Source: Chrysemys picta bellii
Taxonomy: Eukaryota; Chordata; Testudines; Emydidae
Length of the DNA: 64,000 nucleotides
Direction of reading: 5' to 3'
Assembly (NCBI RefSeq): GCF_011386835.1
Contig: NC_088792.1
Span: forward strand, 46,242,882-46,306,881
In this document: positions 37,506 to 49,192 of the stretch, piece by piece
Position numbering within the stretch: the first letter of the stretch is position 1
Layout of the letters: the number at the start of each line of letters is the position of its first letter
Notes under the pieces: model-generated
Seen by the model: the letters and a program-made list of their open reading frames with translations, nothing else
What the model was told of the DNA's origin: nothing
Database searches by the model: none
Translations under genes and position numbers: made by a program

Positions 37506-37700
37506 CACCTCTACCCTGATAGAATGTGACCCGATAGAACACGAATTTGGGTATTACGCGGTAAAGCAGTGCTCCGGGGAGGCGGGGTTGCGCACTCTGG
37601 TGGATCAAAGCAAGTTTGATATAAGGCGGTTTCACCTATAATGGAGTACGTTGTTTTTTTTTGGGGCTCCCGAGGACAGCGTTATATCGGGGTAGAGGTG
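37506..37700. mobile_element. 195-bp MITE with TA target duplication
   Basis: Perfect 10-bp TIR CACCTCTACC / GGTAGAGGTG, flanked directly by TA on both sides (37504-37505, 37701-37702). TA duplication points to the Tc1/mariner/pogo or similar superfamily. The interior is CpG-containing with GATATAAGGCGG-like words repeated in inverse orientation. Confidence 0.85.
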
Positions 37701-37702
37701 TA

Positions 37703-40655
37703 TTTAAAATTAAGTATGTGCTGAAGTCAATAAAATTAAGTGCAGTTTTTCAGAAAAAAAGTTCTCATACTTGCATTTGGATAGCTATATAAATCTGTAT
37801 AACTAGATTTTTGCCCTGCTACTTACAATGTAAATTGAAATGAATCTCAGGACTTCAGATATATCACTTTTTTTGACAACAGAGTCAGGGAAGAAGAGAT
37901 TAGAGACATATTAGAAAAAGACATTGGCTCTTTCCATCTTATATAACTAAACTAGGAAATTGCCCTGAAAAAATATTGGAAATTTATTCTCTGTTTGTGT
38001 TTCCTTCTTTGGAACAGATTTTTTTATGTCACATACAAATAATGATTTTGAAAGGCAGTGTTTCTGGAGACATTTGTTGCCAAAATACAGGAAAGTTCTT
38101 GTTCTGCTGCCCACATTTTTGTAGAAGAAAAACATACTGTGAGTTGAGTCTGATGATGATGAAATTTTGCATAGATGGAGACTTTGGAAGGTTATATGGC
38201 CACATTCACTGTTGGCATAATTGACACTGAGGTCAATGGAGGAGTTTGCATTACTGAATTTCACTGTCAAAAAAAAAAAAGAGGAACTGAAAGGAATTGG
38301 GAAATGGGTTGATAAAGCCTGACGAAGACTTTAATTCTTCCGGTTAATTGTGATTCAGAATGGAGAATTTTGAGGTATATAGGCACTGATCCAATTTTAT
38401 CACTAAAGTTAATGGGTATCTCCTCTAGCCTCCATTTACTTCACTGGGAATTGGACTGGGCCCAGCAACGGGGATTAGGGGGTTCTTCAGAACGATTGTG
38501 ATCTGACAATGTAGCTAGGGCACTTTTATTTTCCAGTATGAGCAATTCTATTAGCTCTGTCATGTCTGTGTAGCTTGGTTCTCATAGAGGAGAATCTACT
38601 GCTTTGGTACCAAACAGAAAATATGATCCAAGGGTGCCACTAGGATTAAATTTCTATATAGTGTGTGAATTTATTTAGAATATACTATATGCCATTAGCT
38701 GCTTCAGCCTAAAGAAATGTCTATTGGATGCCTATTTAGCAGCATGGTTTCAGTTTTTCAAAAGTCTCCATGTAATCTTTTAATCTAACTCTTGTCTTTG
38801 ACTTTTCACACATTATATATTTAACCCCTCTTTGCAGATATATTGCGTTAAGTGCTTTAGAAATCCCAGTTTACTGCCTCATGGGATTAAATAGAATTCT
38901 AATATTTTCAGTTTATCTATATTCATTTTTGCAGTCCATTTATATCTAATAAAGACATTGCCTAGATCATATTTCTCTCAAAACTTTAACTCCTGAAAAT
39001 AACTTTATGCAGTGAAATAATAATAATAAAAAAAAGAAAACCATTGCATATTGCTCTTAAATATTAGCTTTAAATATTAGCTTTCCAGGCCTGGTGGGTT
39101 TACATTCTCCAAGTAAACACCACCTTTGAGGTTCACACTGCAAAGCTCTAATTTTTACTTGACTTGTGAGGAGATTTAATCAAACTACAGGATATATAAT
39201 TCAAAGCAAAAATGTAGTTAAGAAAAATACTTTTTCAGTAGGCAGAGAGCAGCTTGTTTTCATTAATTTTATGAAAAATGTTGTTTTCTTTGGCTGAAAA
39301 CTTAAATTCATAAGAAAAGAGAAGATTTATGGGGCAGTCCATAAATTGACACGGGTTTTGTATCACAAAGTTGTTATAGCAGTGGCTGCTAGAATCCCTA
39401 TAGCTAAAGGTTTATTAGTGTTCCTTTATAAGCCCCTATTTTCAGGCCAAGTTTTTACTCAGAAATTAGCTCTGAGCTAAATACTGTGATACAAAGTATC
39501 AGCCTGGGGAGTGAATATGTATTTACTATGTGTGCATATTTAATGTCTATTGGAGTAAAATTGAATTAATGATGGCACTTTAGCCTTCTATTTATATATG
39601 TCATATGTTTATTGTCATTGTGCCTTATCTAGGCATATGGCAAGCTATCAAGCATTCCCTGAAAAGGAATGGAGAAGAAGGTAAGAGTAAAAGGCATAGT
39701 CTTTTTTGTAGTCTAATTCTGCAAGGTGTAGAACAACCCCTGTAGGTTATTGTGTCTGCTTAAATTCTCAGTTGTGAATTGGACGTGCTTAGATTCCCTC
39801 ACTTGTGGTTAGAATGGATATAAGTAGATCTAGGGGAGAATAAGGGGGTTTATTGTAAAGAGGTTTAACTTTCACCATCTATGCATCACTTTTAAATTTG
39901 ATGTCCAAATTCAGCTTTAACTTTGTATTCTTTGACCTCTATGTGTTTAACCTAAATGTTGTATTAACTTAGTTTACTGTATCAAATTACATTATTATAT
40001 TATTGTAATTATAAATTATCTAAATATCTCTTTAAATAGATCTGTGGTTCAGAAGAACAGTAGTGAAACAAATACTTTAACAGAATGTCTTTTTTCCATA
40101 ACGTCAGAGAGCGCGTCCACTTGTTTAATATCATGGTAAACAGAAAAGTTCATGGTTCAGTGCTTAAGCCTCTGAGCTGTCTCCCCAGGGCTGCCAAGCA
40201 TTTTACGTACTCAACAGGAAACTAACTAGTACAAAGAACAGGCCAGTATACAATGCCCATATGCAATGCCTTTAAGTTTTAGAAGGCATATGCTAGATAC
40301 AGTTTTAAAGTTCTCAATCCGTTTCATACTGTATAAGCAACAAGTGCTCATCTTACTTTGTCAAATTAAACAATGACATGAATGCTGGACTGTTTTCTCT
40401 ATAGCCTTGTACTATAAAAATAGTTGTTTCTTTCACCTGAAAATTTGCAAGTTGTTAATCTATATTAAACAAGTTTTCAGCGTAGTATCCCATTTTTCTT
40501 ATAATGTTATTCATGATGATTGTGACTAAATGGAAAGATAATTAATCAACTGGCTCTTTTTAGTGTTATTACATCAAAAAAAACTATATTAAAAGAACAT
40601 TATTAAGCTGCAAAGTCAAATGCTAACAAATTAGGCAATGCAAGAACTAACGTTG
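37703..40655. other. Unique AT-rich sequence, no gene
   Basis: Poly-A run at 38268-38280. Short remnants resembling the TGACTTCAATGG hairpin family at about 38225-38245 and 38400-38465. No coding evidence. Confidence 0.45.
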
Positions 40656-40659
40656 CCTA

Positions 40660-41705
40660 TGCATAGGGCTAGAAAGTAGTAGTCCACAAAGGTCTACATG
40701 TAGTCTAACCCTTGCCAAGATGCGGGATTTGTTGTCTAAACCATCCAAGACAGATGGCTGTCCAGTCTCCTTTTGAAAACCTCCAATGAAGGAGCTTCCA
40801 CAACATCCGTAGGTGTCTGTTCCATTGTCCTACTGTTCTTACAGTTAGGAAGTTTTTCTTGAGATTTAATCTAGATCTGTTATGCTGTAGTTTGAATCCA
40901 TTGCCTCTTGGCCTGCCCTCTATGGCAAGAGAGAACAACTTTTCTCCATCTTTTTTACGGCAGCCTTTCAAGTTTTAGAAGATCATGCCCCCCCTCCCCG
41001 ACCCCCATCTCCTGATTTCCAAACTAAGCATACCAAGTTCTTTTAGCCTTTGCTCGTATGGCTTGCGTTTCATCCCTTTGATCATCTTTGTCGCTCGTCT
41101 CTGGATCTTTTCCAGTTTCCAACATCCTTTCTATACATCGGTGACTAAAATTGGACACAGTACTCTAGCTGAGGCTAACCAGCACCAAGTAGAGAGGTAC
41201 TGTCAATCTCGAGACTTGTATGCTATGCTTCTGCTAATACAACCTAAAATTGCATTTGCTATTTTTTGCAACAGAATCACATTGCTGACTCATGTTGAGG
41301 TTGTAATCCACCATAACTCCCAGATCCTTCTCAGCAGTGCTGCTGCCAAACCAGTTAGCCCCCATTCGGTATTTGTGCATTTGGTTTTATTTCCCTAAGT
41401 GTAGCACCTTACATTTGTCTTTGTTGAATTTTGTTGTTGTTGTCTATAGCCCAGTTCTCCAATTTATCAAGCTCCTTCTGAATTTTAGCTCTATCCTCCA
41501 AAGTGTTGGCAACTCTCCCCAGCTTTGTGTCATCTGCAGATTTGATCAGTATGCTCTCTATTCCAGATCATTAATAAAGATGTTAAACAACACTGGACCC
41601 AGAACAGATCCCTGTGGAATCCCAATTGAAACCTCCCTCCAATCTGATAACATTCCATTAATAGTTACTCTTTGCAGTTGCTTAACCAATTCTGTATCCA
41701 CTTAA
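40660..41705 (-). mobile_element. CR1 LINE, RT C-terminal half to 3' end
   Basis: Minus-sense translation gives [24 protein letters not shown] sequence from about 41630, then SADDTKLGRVANTLEDRAK (catalytic ADD kept, preceding Phe lost). KMIKGMKRKPYEQRLKELGM-like sequence follows near 41075 and WNRHLRMLWKLLHWRFSKGD near 40780. The 3' terminus lies at the low-coordinate end. Frameshifts are frequent. Plus-strand frames at 40985-41705 are shadows of this element. Confidence 0.88.
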
Positions 41706-42006
41706 TGGTAGTGACTCAGGAATAATGGGTTCTTCCAGAGTCTGGAGAGGGGGATGCTCAAATGGTTATAGGTTGAGAATACCAGGGCATAAGAGACTAA
41801 GTTCTTCTGCCCCGTCCCCACCCCTTCCCTGGCTCCTCCCTCTGTTTCTTCCCCTACCCACGCAAATCCCCTTCAGAGCTAGGCTGAGTCCTAGGAGTTA
41901 AGATAAAAAAGGGCCAATCCTGAATATTGGCTATTTGACATGGAGTCCATTTTTAACATTGCACTGGATCTAAGTAAATGTCTGCAGTTTGTGTGTGTAC
42001 ACGCAC

Positions 42007-42047
<41 letters not shown>

Positions 42048-42990
42048 GTCTGTGGGAGGTTCTCTGCCTCCCCACCCCCAGTAAAGTAAAAAGTTAATGA
42101 AGTTGTAGCTTTCTATTTCAAAATGTTTCTTTATGTCTGTGTTTCATTCTCCCACAAGTCCTGATCAAAAATCGGATGACTCAGAACATGGCAAATTCCA
42201 GATCTTCTAGTTTAACCACTACTAATCACTTGACATTGCATTTAGAGCTAGTTTGCACAAGACGTATGCAAAGCATAGAGCCTCACTCGCATGCTGGCTT
42301 GACTGCCAGGAATTTCCTCCTCTTGCCTCCTCACTCATTAATATTTAATAGCAAGTCAGGAGGGGCGGAATTGGATTAGCAGAGTGGGTGGCACCTTAAT
42401 TACTGCTGACCTGCTGAGTTGATACAAGGCTGCCTCCTTTGATAGGCAGTTTCGGCTAGTTTAGTGTGATGACATATGAGCCTTGAAGGTAGGAATTCAT
42501 TTTCATATTGCAGCAGTTTCTGGTGTGATCAGTAGTATTTCTGTGCTGCCCAGATTGTCTGGTTCCTCCTGCTCCTGATCACCTGATTGCTGCCTCATTG
42601 TGCCCCATTTCAATCATACCAGCTCACTTGGTTGTCCCCTCATGCTGCCTTGTTCACCTGTTGACTGCCCAGTTTGCCCTGAGCTATTCTGTTAACCTGT
42701 AACTCCCAACCCAGAAGCATGTTGAGAGTCAACAGTCAGAACACCCGTGGGAACTTCAGAATCCTCTTGTCTTTCTGGGGCCTCCGAAATCAGCAAAATC
42801 GAAGAAGAGAAAGCAAACCCTCACTTTGTCTTCTCACGGTCAGCAATGCGTATAGAAATTGCTTATATTTAAAAATAAATAGTGTAGAACCTACATTGTG
42901 TTTTAATTACAAGTTTAACAACCTCTTGATTTTTACAAAGGTCAAATGAAAAATTAGCTACTTGAGATTAGCCAAAATGTCACTGGAGTG
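41706..42990. other. Unique sequence with (GT)n microsatellite
   Basis: No gene recognised. A pyrimidine-rich stretch near 41810-41870 and the (GT)n at 42009-42044 are the only clear structures. Confidence 0.45.
42009..42044. repeat. (GT)n microsatellite
   Basis: Uninterrupted GT dinucleotide run of about 18 units. Confidence 0.97.
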
Positions 42991-43002
42991 TCAATGTTTC
43001 TG

Positions 43003-43096
43003 TAAAAAGCAACAGAGGGTCCTGTGGCACCTTTGAGACTAACAGAAGTACTGGGAGCATAAGCTTTCGTGGGTAAGAACCTCACTTCTTCAGATG
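43003..43096 (-). mobile_element. Short PLE-derived non-autonomous insertion (second subfamily)
   Basis: The perfect 11-bp TSD CAATGTTTCTG lies at 42992-43002 and 43097-43107. The 94-bp body in minus sense starts with CATCTGAAGAAGTGAGG, continues ACCCACGAAAGCTTATGC, then CTGTTAGTCTCAAAGGTGCC and ends CCTCTGTTGCTTTTTA. It shares the order of blocks with 3452-3575 and the PLE 3' end but differs in the hairpin stem and loop and in the stretch after GCTTATGC, so it is a separate subfamily. Confidence 0.85.
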
Positions 43097-43107
43097 CAAT
43101 GTTTCTG

Positions 43108-43885
43108 AAATTTCCCAGGATAGAATATCAGTCTCCTCCTTGACAGTGGTGACTGTTTTATTTTTGCATAAACAGGAGCTCTGGTGCCCTAGGTTAAAAC
43201 CTTTGCTAAAGAAACACACCCAGCTTTAGTCAATTTTGTAAAATGAGTTAAAGTTCTTTAGGATACTACATTGCCCGTGTCCCTCTGCCATTTTTAGTGG
43301 GTTTACAGTAATATATCCTATTTTTAAAGTCTTTTTCTCTTCCCCTGTTACTGTTGATATATGAAAGACACCACAGGGAAAACAATGAAAATAACTATAT
43401 ACAAAGTCCTGACATACACAAGGCACATATGAGAAAAAACATTTTTCTCTAATCTCTTTGGACTACTGTAACTTTACTGTAGGAGGTGTTTGTATCAATA
43501 GTAGGTAAAAAGTTCTCTCAAGCAGGATTTGTAGGCTGTTGCTATCCCTTTAAACTGTTTGTTTTACTTTTCAGTCTTTCATTTTGAAAGTGTCTTTTTT
43601 TTTCAAGGCACACTTCACTTTGGGGCTTTGCTTTGGTGCGGAGGCAATGTACTGGCGCAGGAAAATTGTTGTTGCTTATTGTTCAGAGCATACACCCCAA
43701 TCCTGTGAAATGTGAAAAATAGAAGCTATTTCTTCCCATTAATTCCTGTTATCACACTATATACAAGACTGCAAACCAGGGTTGAGATACTATAGCAAGG
43801 AAAGACACACAATACAGCATTCCTGGAGCAATCATGCATGGCACCAGGAAATACAGCACTTACAGTGTATGAACAGGTGAATAAA
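43108..43885. other. Unique sequence, no gene
   Basis: No repeat or coding sequence identified. Confidence 0.4.
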
Positions 43886-43887
43886 AG

Positions 43888-44404
43888 TAGAGCCCAGCAG
43901 CAGGACTGGGATCCTGCAGGTCCTGCTGCCATAATCGCAGGAGCAGGTAAAATGTACTTTGTTGCGGGTGGAATTGGATCGGCAAAAAATGAAACTGCGG
44001 TAATTTGCGGGAAAACACAAATCTCTTGTTAGTTTGTCATAAATCGAATTTCAGAAATGTAAAGCAAGTTTTTCTTCTTTTTTTTAGATGTTTTAGTACT
44101 TAAATTTAAGCAAGGGATAGAAGGAGATTTGATATCTATTATAATAGGGGTTAAAGAAGTTTTTACATGGTTAAGCAAGATTTGTTTTATTCTTTTAATG
44201 GTAAAAATTGTGTCTGAATTCCGTTAATCCATACCATATATTAACTGACTGTTTTTTTGGTGGGGGGGAGGAGGGAAGGATTAGTAGCTTGGGGGAATCT
44301 TGCAGGATTTGTGGGACCTAAGGTTTTTGCAGGTGGGAGTGGGATAAAAATGCAAGAAACAATGTGGGAGTGAGATTAAAAAAATAGCCCTGCACAGAGT
44401 TCTA
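43888..44404. mobile_element. hAT-like MITE with GCAGGA/GCGGGA repeats
   Basis: Left end TAGAGCCCAGCAGCAGGACT and right end GCCCTGCACAGAGTTCTA are imperfectly inverted. Near both ends the sequence is rich in GCAGG/GCGGG words (ATCCTGCAGGTCCTGC; AATCTTGCAGGATTTGTGGG), mostly decayed by CpG-to-TpG change. The centre is AT-rich. No TSD found. Confidence 0.55.
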
Positions 44405-46085
44405 GTGAGTAGGTCCTCAAGGCACTATGCTCATAAGGCTACATCACTACTTTTGTGCAGCTTAGTCTGCAAAGTGGGAAGGGAGTTGTATTGCAGATGA
44501 TACATTTATCTTGCTTTCTTCCACCAACCTATGATTTACTGGGGGGATTGTAACTCATCAGTGTCAGGTTCAGAGGAGAGTCATGGAATTGGAAGGTGCC
44601 ATCTATTAAAGAATTATCACCCCAGAACAGATGTGATATCACCTTCTAGCTGAGAATTACTGTAGTGCATCTGTTAGTATCACAGCAATCCATGGTGTTG
44701 GCAGGATTTGGTTCTAAAATATGCAGAACATTACATCTTTTATAATACTTCAAATGTAAAGTTCCTGCAGAGGAAGAAAGACTGGATCAGTTCCCCTGCT
44801 TCATTGGCAAATTCTTTGCCACTGCAGATTCTAGGACCAGGAAAAACCACTGTCACATACAAATTACAAAGAGGTGTCTTTACTTGTCTCTGTTCTTCAT
44901 AGGTGAGATATTGTTAGTTAATCGTTTAATTTTTTTTATCTTTTGGCTATAGAAACTGTTACTGTAATCCTTCAAACCCAGAATATACTTGATTTCCTAA
45001 TGAAGTTAAAGAAGAGGCCAAATATTTTGAGGGGACAATAGATATATCCACAAAGCCTGCATTTCCAGTTGCAAGCCTATGCTTGAAAATGCAAAATGGG
45101 TGATCGTGTGCAAAAGCGCACACAAATGCACAATTACCTGTAAACACAAGTCTAGATTTCTGAACTCATTTCCCCTTTCTTTAAAAATCTGACTCCAGAA
45201 AGTCTAATGTCTATAGAAATCACAACAAATTATCCTGGTTTTATTTTTACTCTCTCTCCTTCCTTCTCCGTCTCCCCCCCCCTATTTTATCCTCATTCTT
45301 TTCAATGTTTTTTTTTAGAGACCAGCTACACTTTATATGAATCATAAAACAAGTGCAAGTTAACCAAGTGGATTGAACAGTAGTTGCCATAAACAAATGG
45401 GTAATTATGAGGACTACAGCATTATTCTGTAATAATGCTAGAGAAGTTTCAGAATGAGAAAATCTATCATAAATGAATTTATACGCCCACCCATATTTTT
45501 TTAATTAAAATCATCCATGACTCCTTGCTGTAGCTTTGACTACTAAGTACTTACAAATAGCCTTATTAGACATGTTTGTTTTTTTCACAGCTGTAAAAAT
45601 ACATATTTTGCCACATGATTGCTTTTTATTTGATTTATTTAAATAGACTTAGGTAAAGATACAGTTTATATGGAAGGTTAAATGGTCAAAATCCTATTTA
45701 ATTAACTTATACCCACTTGGGAAACAGCCAAGGTAAAGGAATGCAGTGAAAGTAAGCTTCAAATAATATTAAATCTTTGAAAAAGAACTAACCACCTTTG
45801 GTGAAAGACTTTTCTGTTCTTAACCTTGTGTCATTTAAACTATTTAAATGAGCCATGCAAAACCTTACATTTAATATATAGTAGGGCTTCAAAAGAGAGA
45901 TTATTTTTTTCTTGGCAGTTACAAGAAAACTGATGCGATGCCACCGAAAGAAAAGGTTATAGTTACTTATTTGACCATAGTTCCCACTCTTATGTACCAA
46001 CCATAGGTAATGCCTGATCTAACATCTATTATTTTTGTTCAAGGTGAGGAACATATAAAGTGTATTACAGAACTGGATACAAATA
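44405..46085. other. Unique AT-rich sequence, no gene
   Basis: Nothing recognised apart from a C-rich run near 45275-45283. Confidence 0.4.
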
Positions 46086-46089
46086 TGGA

Positions 46090-46253
46090 CCAAGATTTTC
46101 AAAAGCAATTAGTGGTTTTGAGTGCTTAGCTTGAGACACCTTTAAAAAAAGTCTTGGTTTTCAGAGAGTGTCTGCTCCACAATTTCTGAAAATCAGGCCT
46201 CTATAAGGTTCTCAAGCTGGGCACCCAAAATCACTGGTCATATCTGACCATGG
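46090..46253. mobile_element. Palindromic MITE (CCAAGATTTTCAAAAG type)
   Basis: The left arm begins CCAAGATTTTCAAAAG and runs through CTTGAGACACCTTTAA. The right arm carries the complement: GAAAATCAGGCCTCTATAAG, TCTCAAGCTGGGCACCCAAA and ATCACTGGTCATATCTG. The two arms cover nearly the whole 164 bp. Confidence 0.7.
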
Positions 46254-47525
46254 GCATGAAAAGTGTTCCTACCTTAGACAGAACATTTACTTCTCATAGG
46301 AAATCAAACTTCCAGGCTCACTCTTTCCCTCTCCACTAGTGCAAGTTGGGGGCCCCCAATTGCAATTCTGCAATATGCTCCTCTGCTGCAGTTCTACAGT
46401 GTCAGAGTTCCGCATGACTTTCTACAAAGGACCAGGGCCGGGAGGGATAGAACAGGCATCCCACAGAATTTCAGTCAGAAACCCAAATAGGCATTAATGC
46501 TACTTCAAGCAGCATTGCTTCCCTCAGGTGTTACAACTGCACAGCCATGTGGGGACCCAGCTAATGAAAGTACAGTAGATAGCATGGAGGGGGCGAACTC
46601 CCACGCAGAACCAGGGCTTTCTTTCCTTGTAGATTCTCAGTCTCTGCTGGGTTGGGAGACTATAACCCCAGCTTCAGAAGGTCAACTTCAAGCTTTTCTG
46701 ATCTCTATGTCCCTCTTCTGTGGTGTGCTCTGTGGGACTGGACGGTATAGCCCTATGTACTATAATGGTACTGGGAAACATTCTAAAATGTAAAGTATAT
46801 CTGTTACTTAAAGCTGCCATTTAATCTCATGTACCTTGTGATTCAGCTTGTGAGGTTTCCAGTCTATTTAATTTTATATTAATTATTCATTTGCAATGCT
46901 GCTCTATAGGATTTATTTTAATTTATGTGACTACTTTGGCATGATGTTCAGTCTCTGAAAAGCCAGACCACCAAATAGAGTTGGATAACCTGATGGATCT
47001 TAAAAAATGCCAGTTTTCAACTAGAAGGGTTCTTTGCTATCTAGGATGCAACTGTAATGATGTCTCTTCTCTTAAGCTAAAAACAAAAGCTCTCATAACT
47101 CAGCATTCCAGATTAATTAAGAATTCCTTACTGGTCTCAAAAGTATTCTCCCTTTTGGAGAGAGATACTAGAGAAAACATTTATCAGAAGCAGAAATATG
47201 GATGAAAAATGAATTTTTCTTAGGCTTCTACTTCCTGTCTCTTATTTCTTTCTCTTTCCTTCACCTAAATACACATTCCCCACATCAAAATATTTACAAA
47301 GGTAGCTAGAACCAAAACTGGCTCCAGAGACTGATAAAGTGTTTTAAAGACCCTGATAATGATAGATAAACTCGTACTGCCACTTTTTGTCATGTATAGT
47401 ATTTGAATCTGTTGAATTATGCTTGTTTAAAATATTTTCAGTACTTCCTGGAGCTATCTTTAAGTCCTGAATAGTTCTTGTTGATTTTGTTTAAATGAGC
47501 CAGCAGATTGTCCATGCCATTCCTT
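46254..47525. other. Unique sequence, no gene
   Basis: A 98-codon plus-strand frame at 46497-46793 has no domain or splice signals and I cannot assign it. Otherwise nothing recognised. Confidence 0.4.
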
Positions 47526-47529
47526 AGAC

Positions 47530-47937
47530 CAGTGATACTCAGACCTCAACTTATGCCCAAATAAATCTGTTTAGTCTTTAAGGTGACACTGGACTCCTTG
47601 TTGTTTTTGTGGATACAGACTAACACGGCTACCCCCTGTTACTTCAGATCTCAGTGGGTCAGAAGCCGAATTAGCGATAAACATTACCCAAAAGAGCCAC
47701 AGGAGTGTGAATTCATTGTTTTGTTTAATGTTTATATATATATACTAATAGCAAAATGACTGACCAAGTATTCTGCAATTGGTTAATAACATACTAAAAG
47801 CATCCTGATTGTTTAATAACTTAGATTGGTTAATAATTAAATCACAGTGTTTTTAACATCATGTGTGCTGCAAAGAGCCGCAGGAGACACATTAAAAAGC
47901 CACTTGCGGCTCCCAGTTGTCAGTTGACGTATCACTG
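47530..47937 (+). mobile_element. hAT MITE, copy 2, interrupted by a PLE fragment
   Basis: Perfect 8-bp TSD CCTTAGAC at 47522-47529 and 47938-47945. The terminus CAGTGATACTCAGACCTCA matches the reverse of copy 1 (36462-36754), and the interior AGCCGAATTAGCGATAAACA matches the copy 1 complement. A 96-bp PLE-type insertion sits at 47549-47644. Without it and its TSD the element is about 303 bp, close to the 293 bp of copy 1. Confidence 0.88.
47549..47644 (+). mobile_element. Short PLE-derived insertion, 5'-truncated, inside hAT MITE
   Basis: Plus-sense CTTATGCCCAAATAAATCTG, then TTTAGTCTTTAAGGTGACAC and ATACAGACTAACACGGCTAC matches the PLE 3' block and the tail of the 3452-3575 copy. Flanked by CAGACCTCA (47540-47548) and CAGATCTCA (47645-47653), a 9-bp TSD with one change. 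The uninterrupted sequence in hAT copy 1 (CAAACCTCAGTGG in complement) serves as the empty site. The hairpin part upstream of GCTTATGC is missing. Confidence 0.85.
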
Positions 47938-47945
47938 CCTTAGAC

Positions 47946-48755
47946 CCTCCTGCAGATCCTTCCCACCAATTGCATCTGGATTTAGACACAAGCTCCCCTT
48001 GATTATTTTGCACCAGAAGTCTTATATGTGTTCTAAGAACATTGATTAATCACGTAGCAAAACTGAATATATTGATCAGGTGTATGTGAAATGCCATATT
48101 TTAACTACCTATGAGATACTGTAGCTTCATATAATGTGGCCCCTAAACTTCTTTTCAAAGGAGGTGGATGCTAACAGCTCATTTAGCATGCAGTCAACCT
48201 ATATTTCATTTTACACAGTAGATTGTGAAACCTTTCCTCCAGCAGTGTACAACCTTGGCAGCACTGCAGACTCTACTGGCAACTTCCCTGGAACCAAAAG
48301 GCCACACTAATTTGCATATAAATTTGCAGAGGATTTTAATCAGATATAAATGTGCATTCATGTTTTAGCAGACTGCTGTTTATATACATTTCATTTCACA
48401 GAACACAGAGACAAAATATGCTTGAGGGCAGTGAGGGGAAGTATCAATAGGAAAACCAGAACTTTTTCTCTGTGCTGATGTCTTTTATCTGTGTGGTGAC
48501 CACAAACATTACTGCATGTAGCTTTGAGTCTTTTAGCCAGTTGTGATGTTTCAGTTCAGAGGCAGACAAAGAGCGTGTTCACAAATATAAGTACTTCCAA
48601 AGACGCTTACACAATTCCAGTGTTGTGTAACGCTGGATATCAGTCAGCTGACAGGCATTTATAGAAATTCAGTAAGTTTCATTCATGAAATTTGGATTGA
48701 GGCATGAATACTCAATCTGTTCACCTTGAACTTTGGCCTTACAGTGTAAGGTTTA
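47946..48755. other. Unique sequence, no gene
   Basis: Nothing recognised. Confidence 0.4.
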
Positions 48756-48758
48756 CCC

Positions 48759-49184
48759 CAGTGGTGGGCAACCTGCGGCCCACCTGCTGCATGCAGCCCA
48801 TCGGGGTAATCTGATTGCGGGCCGCGAGACATTTTGCTGTAGGGTGACCAGACAGCAAGTGTGAAAAATCGGGACGGGGGTGGGGGGGTAATAGGAGCCT
48901 ATATAAGAAAAAGACCCAAAAATCAGGACTGTACCTATAAAATCGGGACATCTGGTCACCCTATTTTGCTGACGTTAACCGTCCGGCCAATGGAAGCTGC
49001 GGGAAGCGGCAGCAAACACAACCCTGCAGCCCACCACTTCCCGCAGCTCTTATTGGCTGGGAATGGCAAACTGCAGGCACTGGGAGCTGCGGGGGGGGCT
49101 GTGCCTGTGGACAGTCACGGTAAACAAAATGTCTCGCGACCCGCAATCAGATTACCTTGATGGGCTGCATGCGGCCCACCACTG
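48759..49184. mobile_element. hAT MITE (outer), CAGTGGTGGGC termini
   Basis: TIR CAGTGGTGGGC at the left and GCCCACCACTG at the right. Subterminal GCGGCCCACCTGCTGCATGC is mirrored by GGGCTGCATGCGGCCCACCA. Flanks GTTTACCC and GCTTACAC agree at 6 of 8 positions, a worn 8-bp TSD. It is interrupted by a second hAT MITE at 48840-48963. The interior GC-rich palindrome (CCAATGGAAGCTGCGGGAAG against the complement near 49040) explains the opposing frames. Confidence 0.85.
48840..48963. mobile_element. hAT MITE (inner), TAGGGTGACCAG termini
   Basis: 124-bp element with termini TAGGGTGACCAGACAG and CATCTGGTCACCCTA, flanked by a perfect 8-bp TSD TTTTGCTG at 48832-48839 and 48964-48971. Interior AAATCGGGACGGGGG is mirrored by TATAAAATCGGGACA in part. 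Because the TSD duplicates outer-element sequence, this insertion is younger than the element at 48759-49184. Confidence 0.95.
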
Positions 49185-49192
49185 GCTTACAC

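Noticed and set aside
40985..41705. Plus-strand frames of 137 and 122 codons
   Set aside because: Antisense shadows of the CR1 copy on the minus strand.
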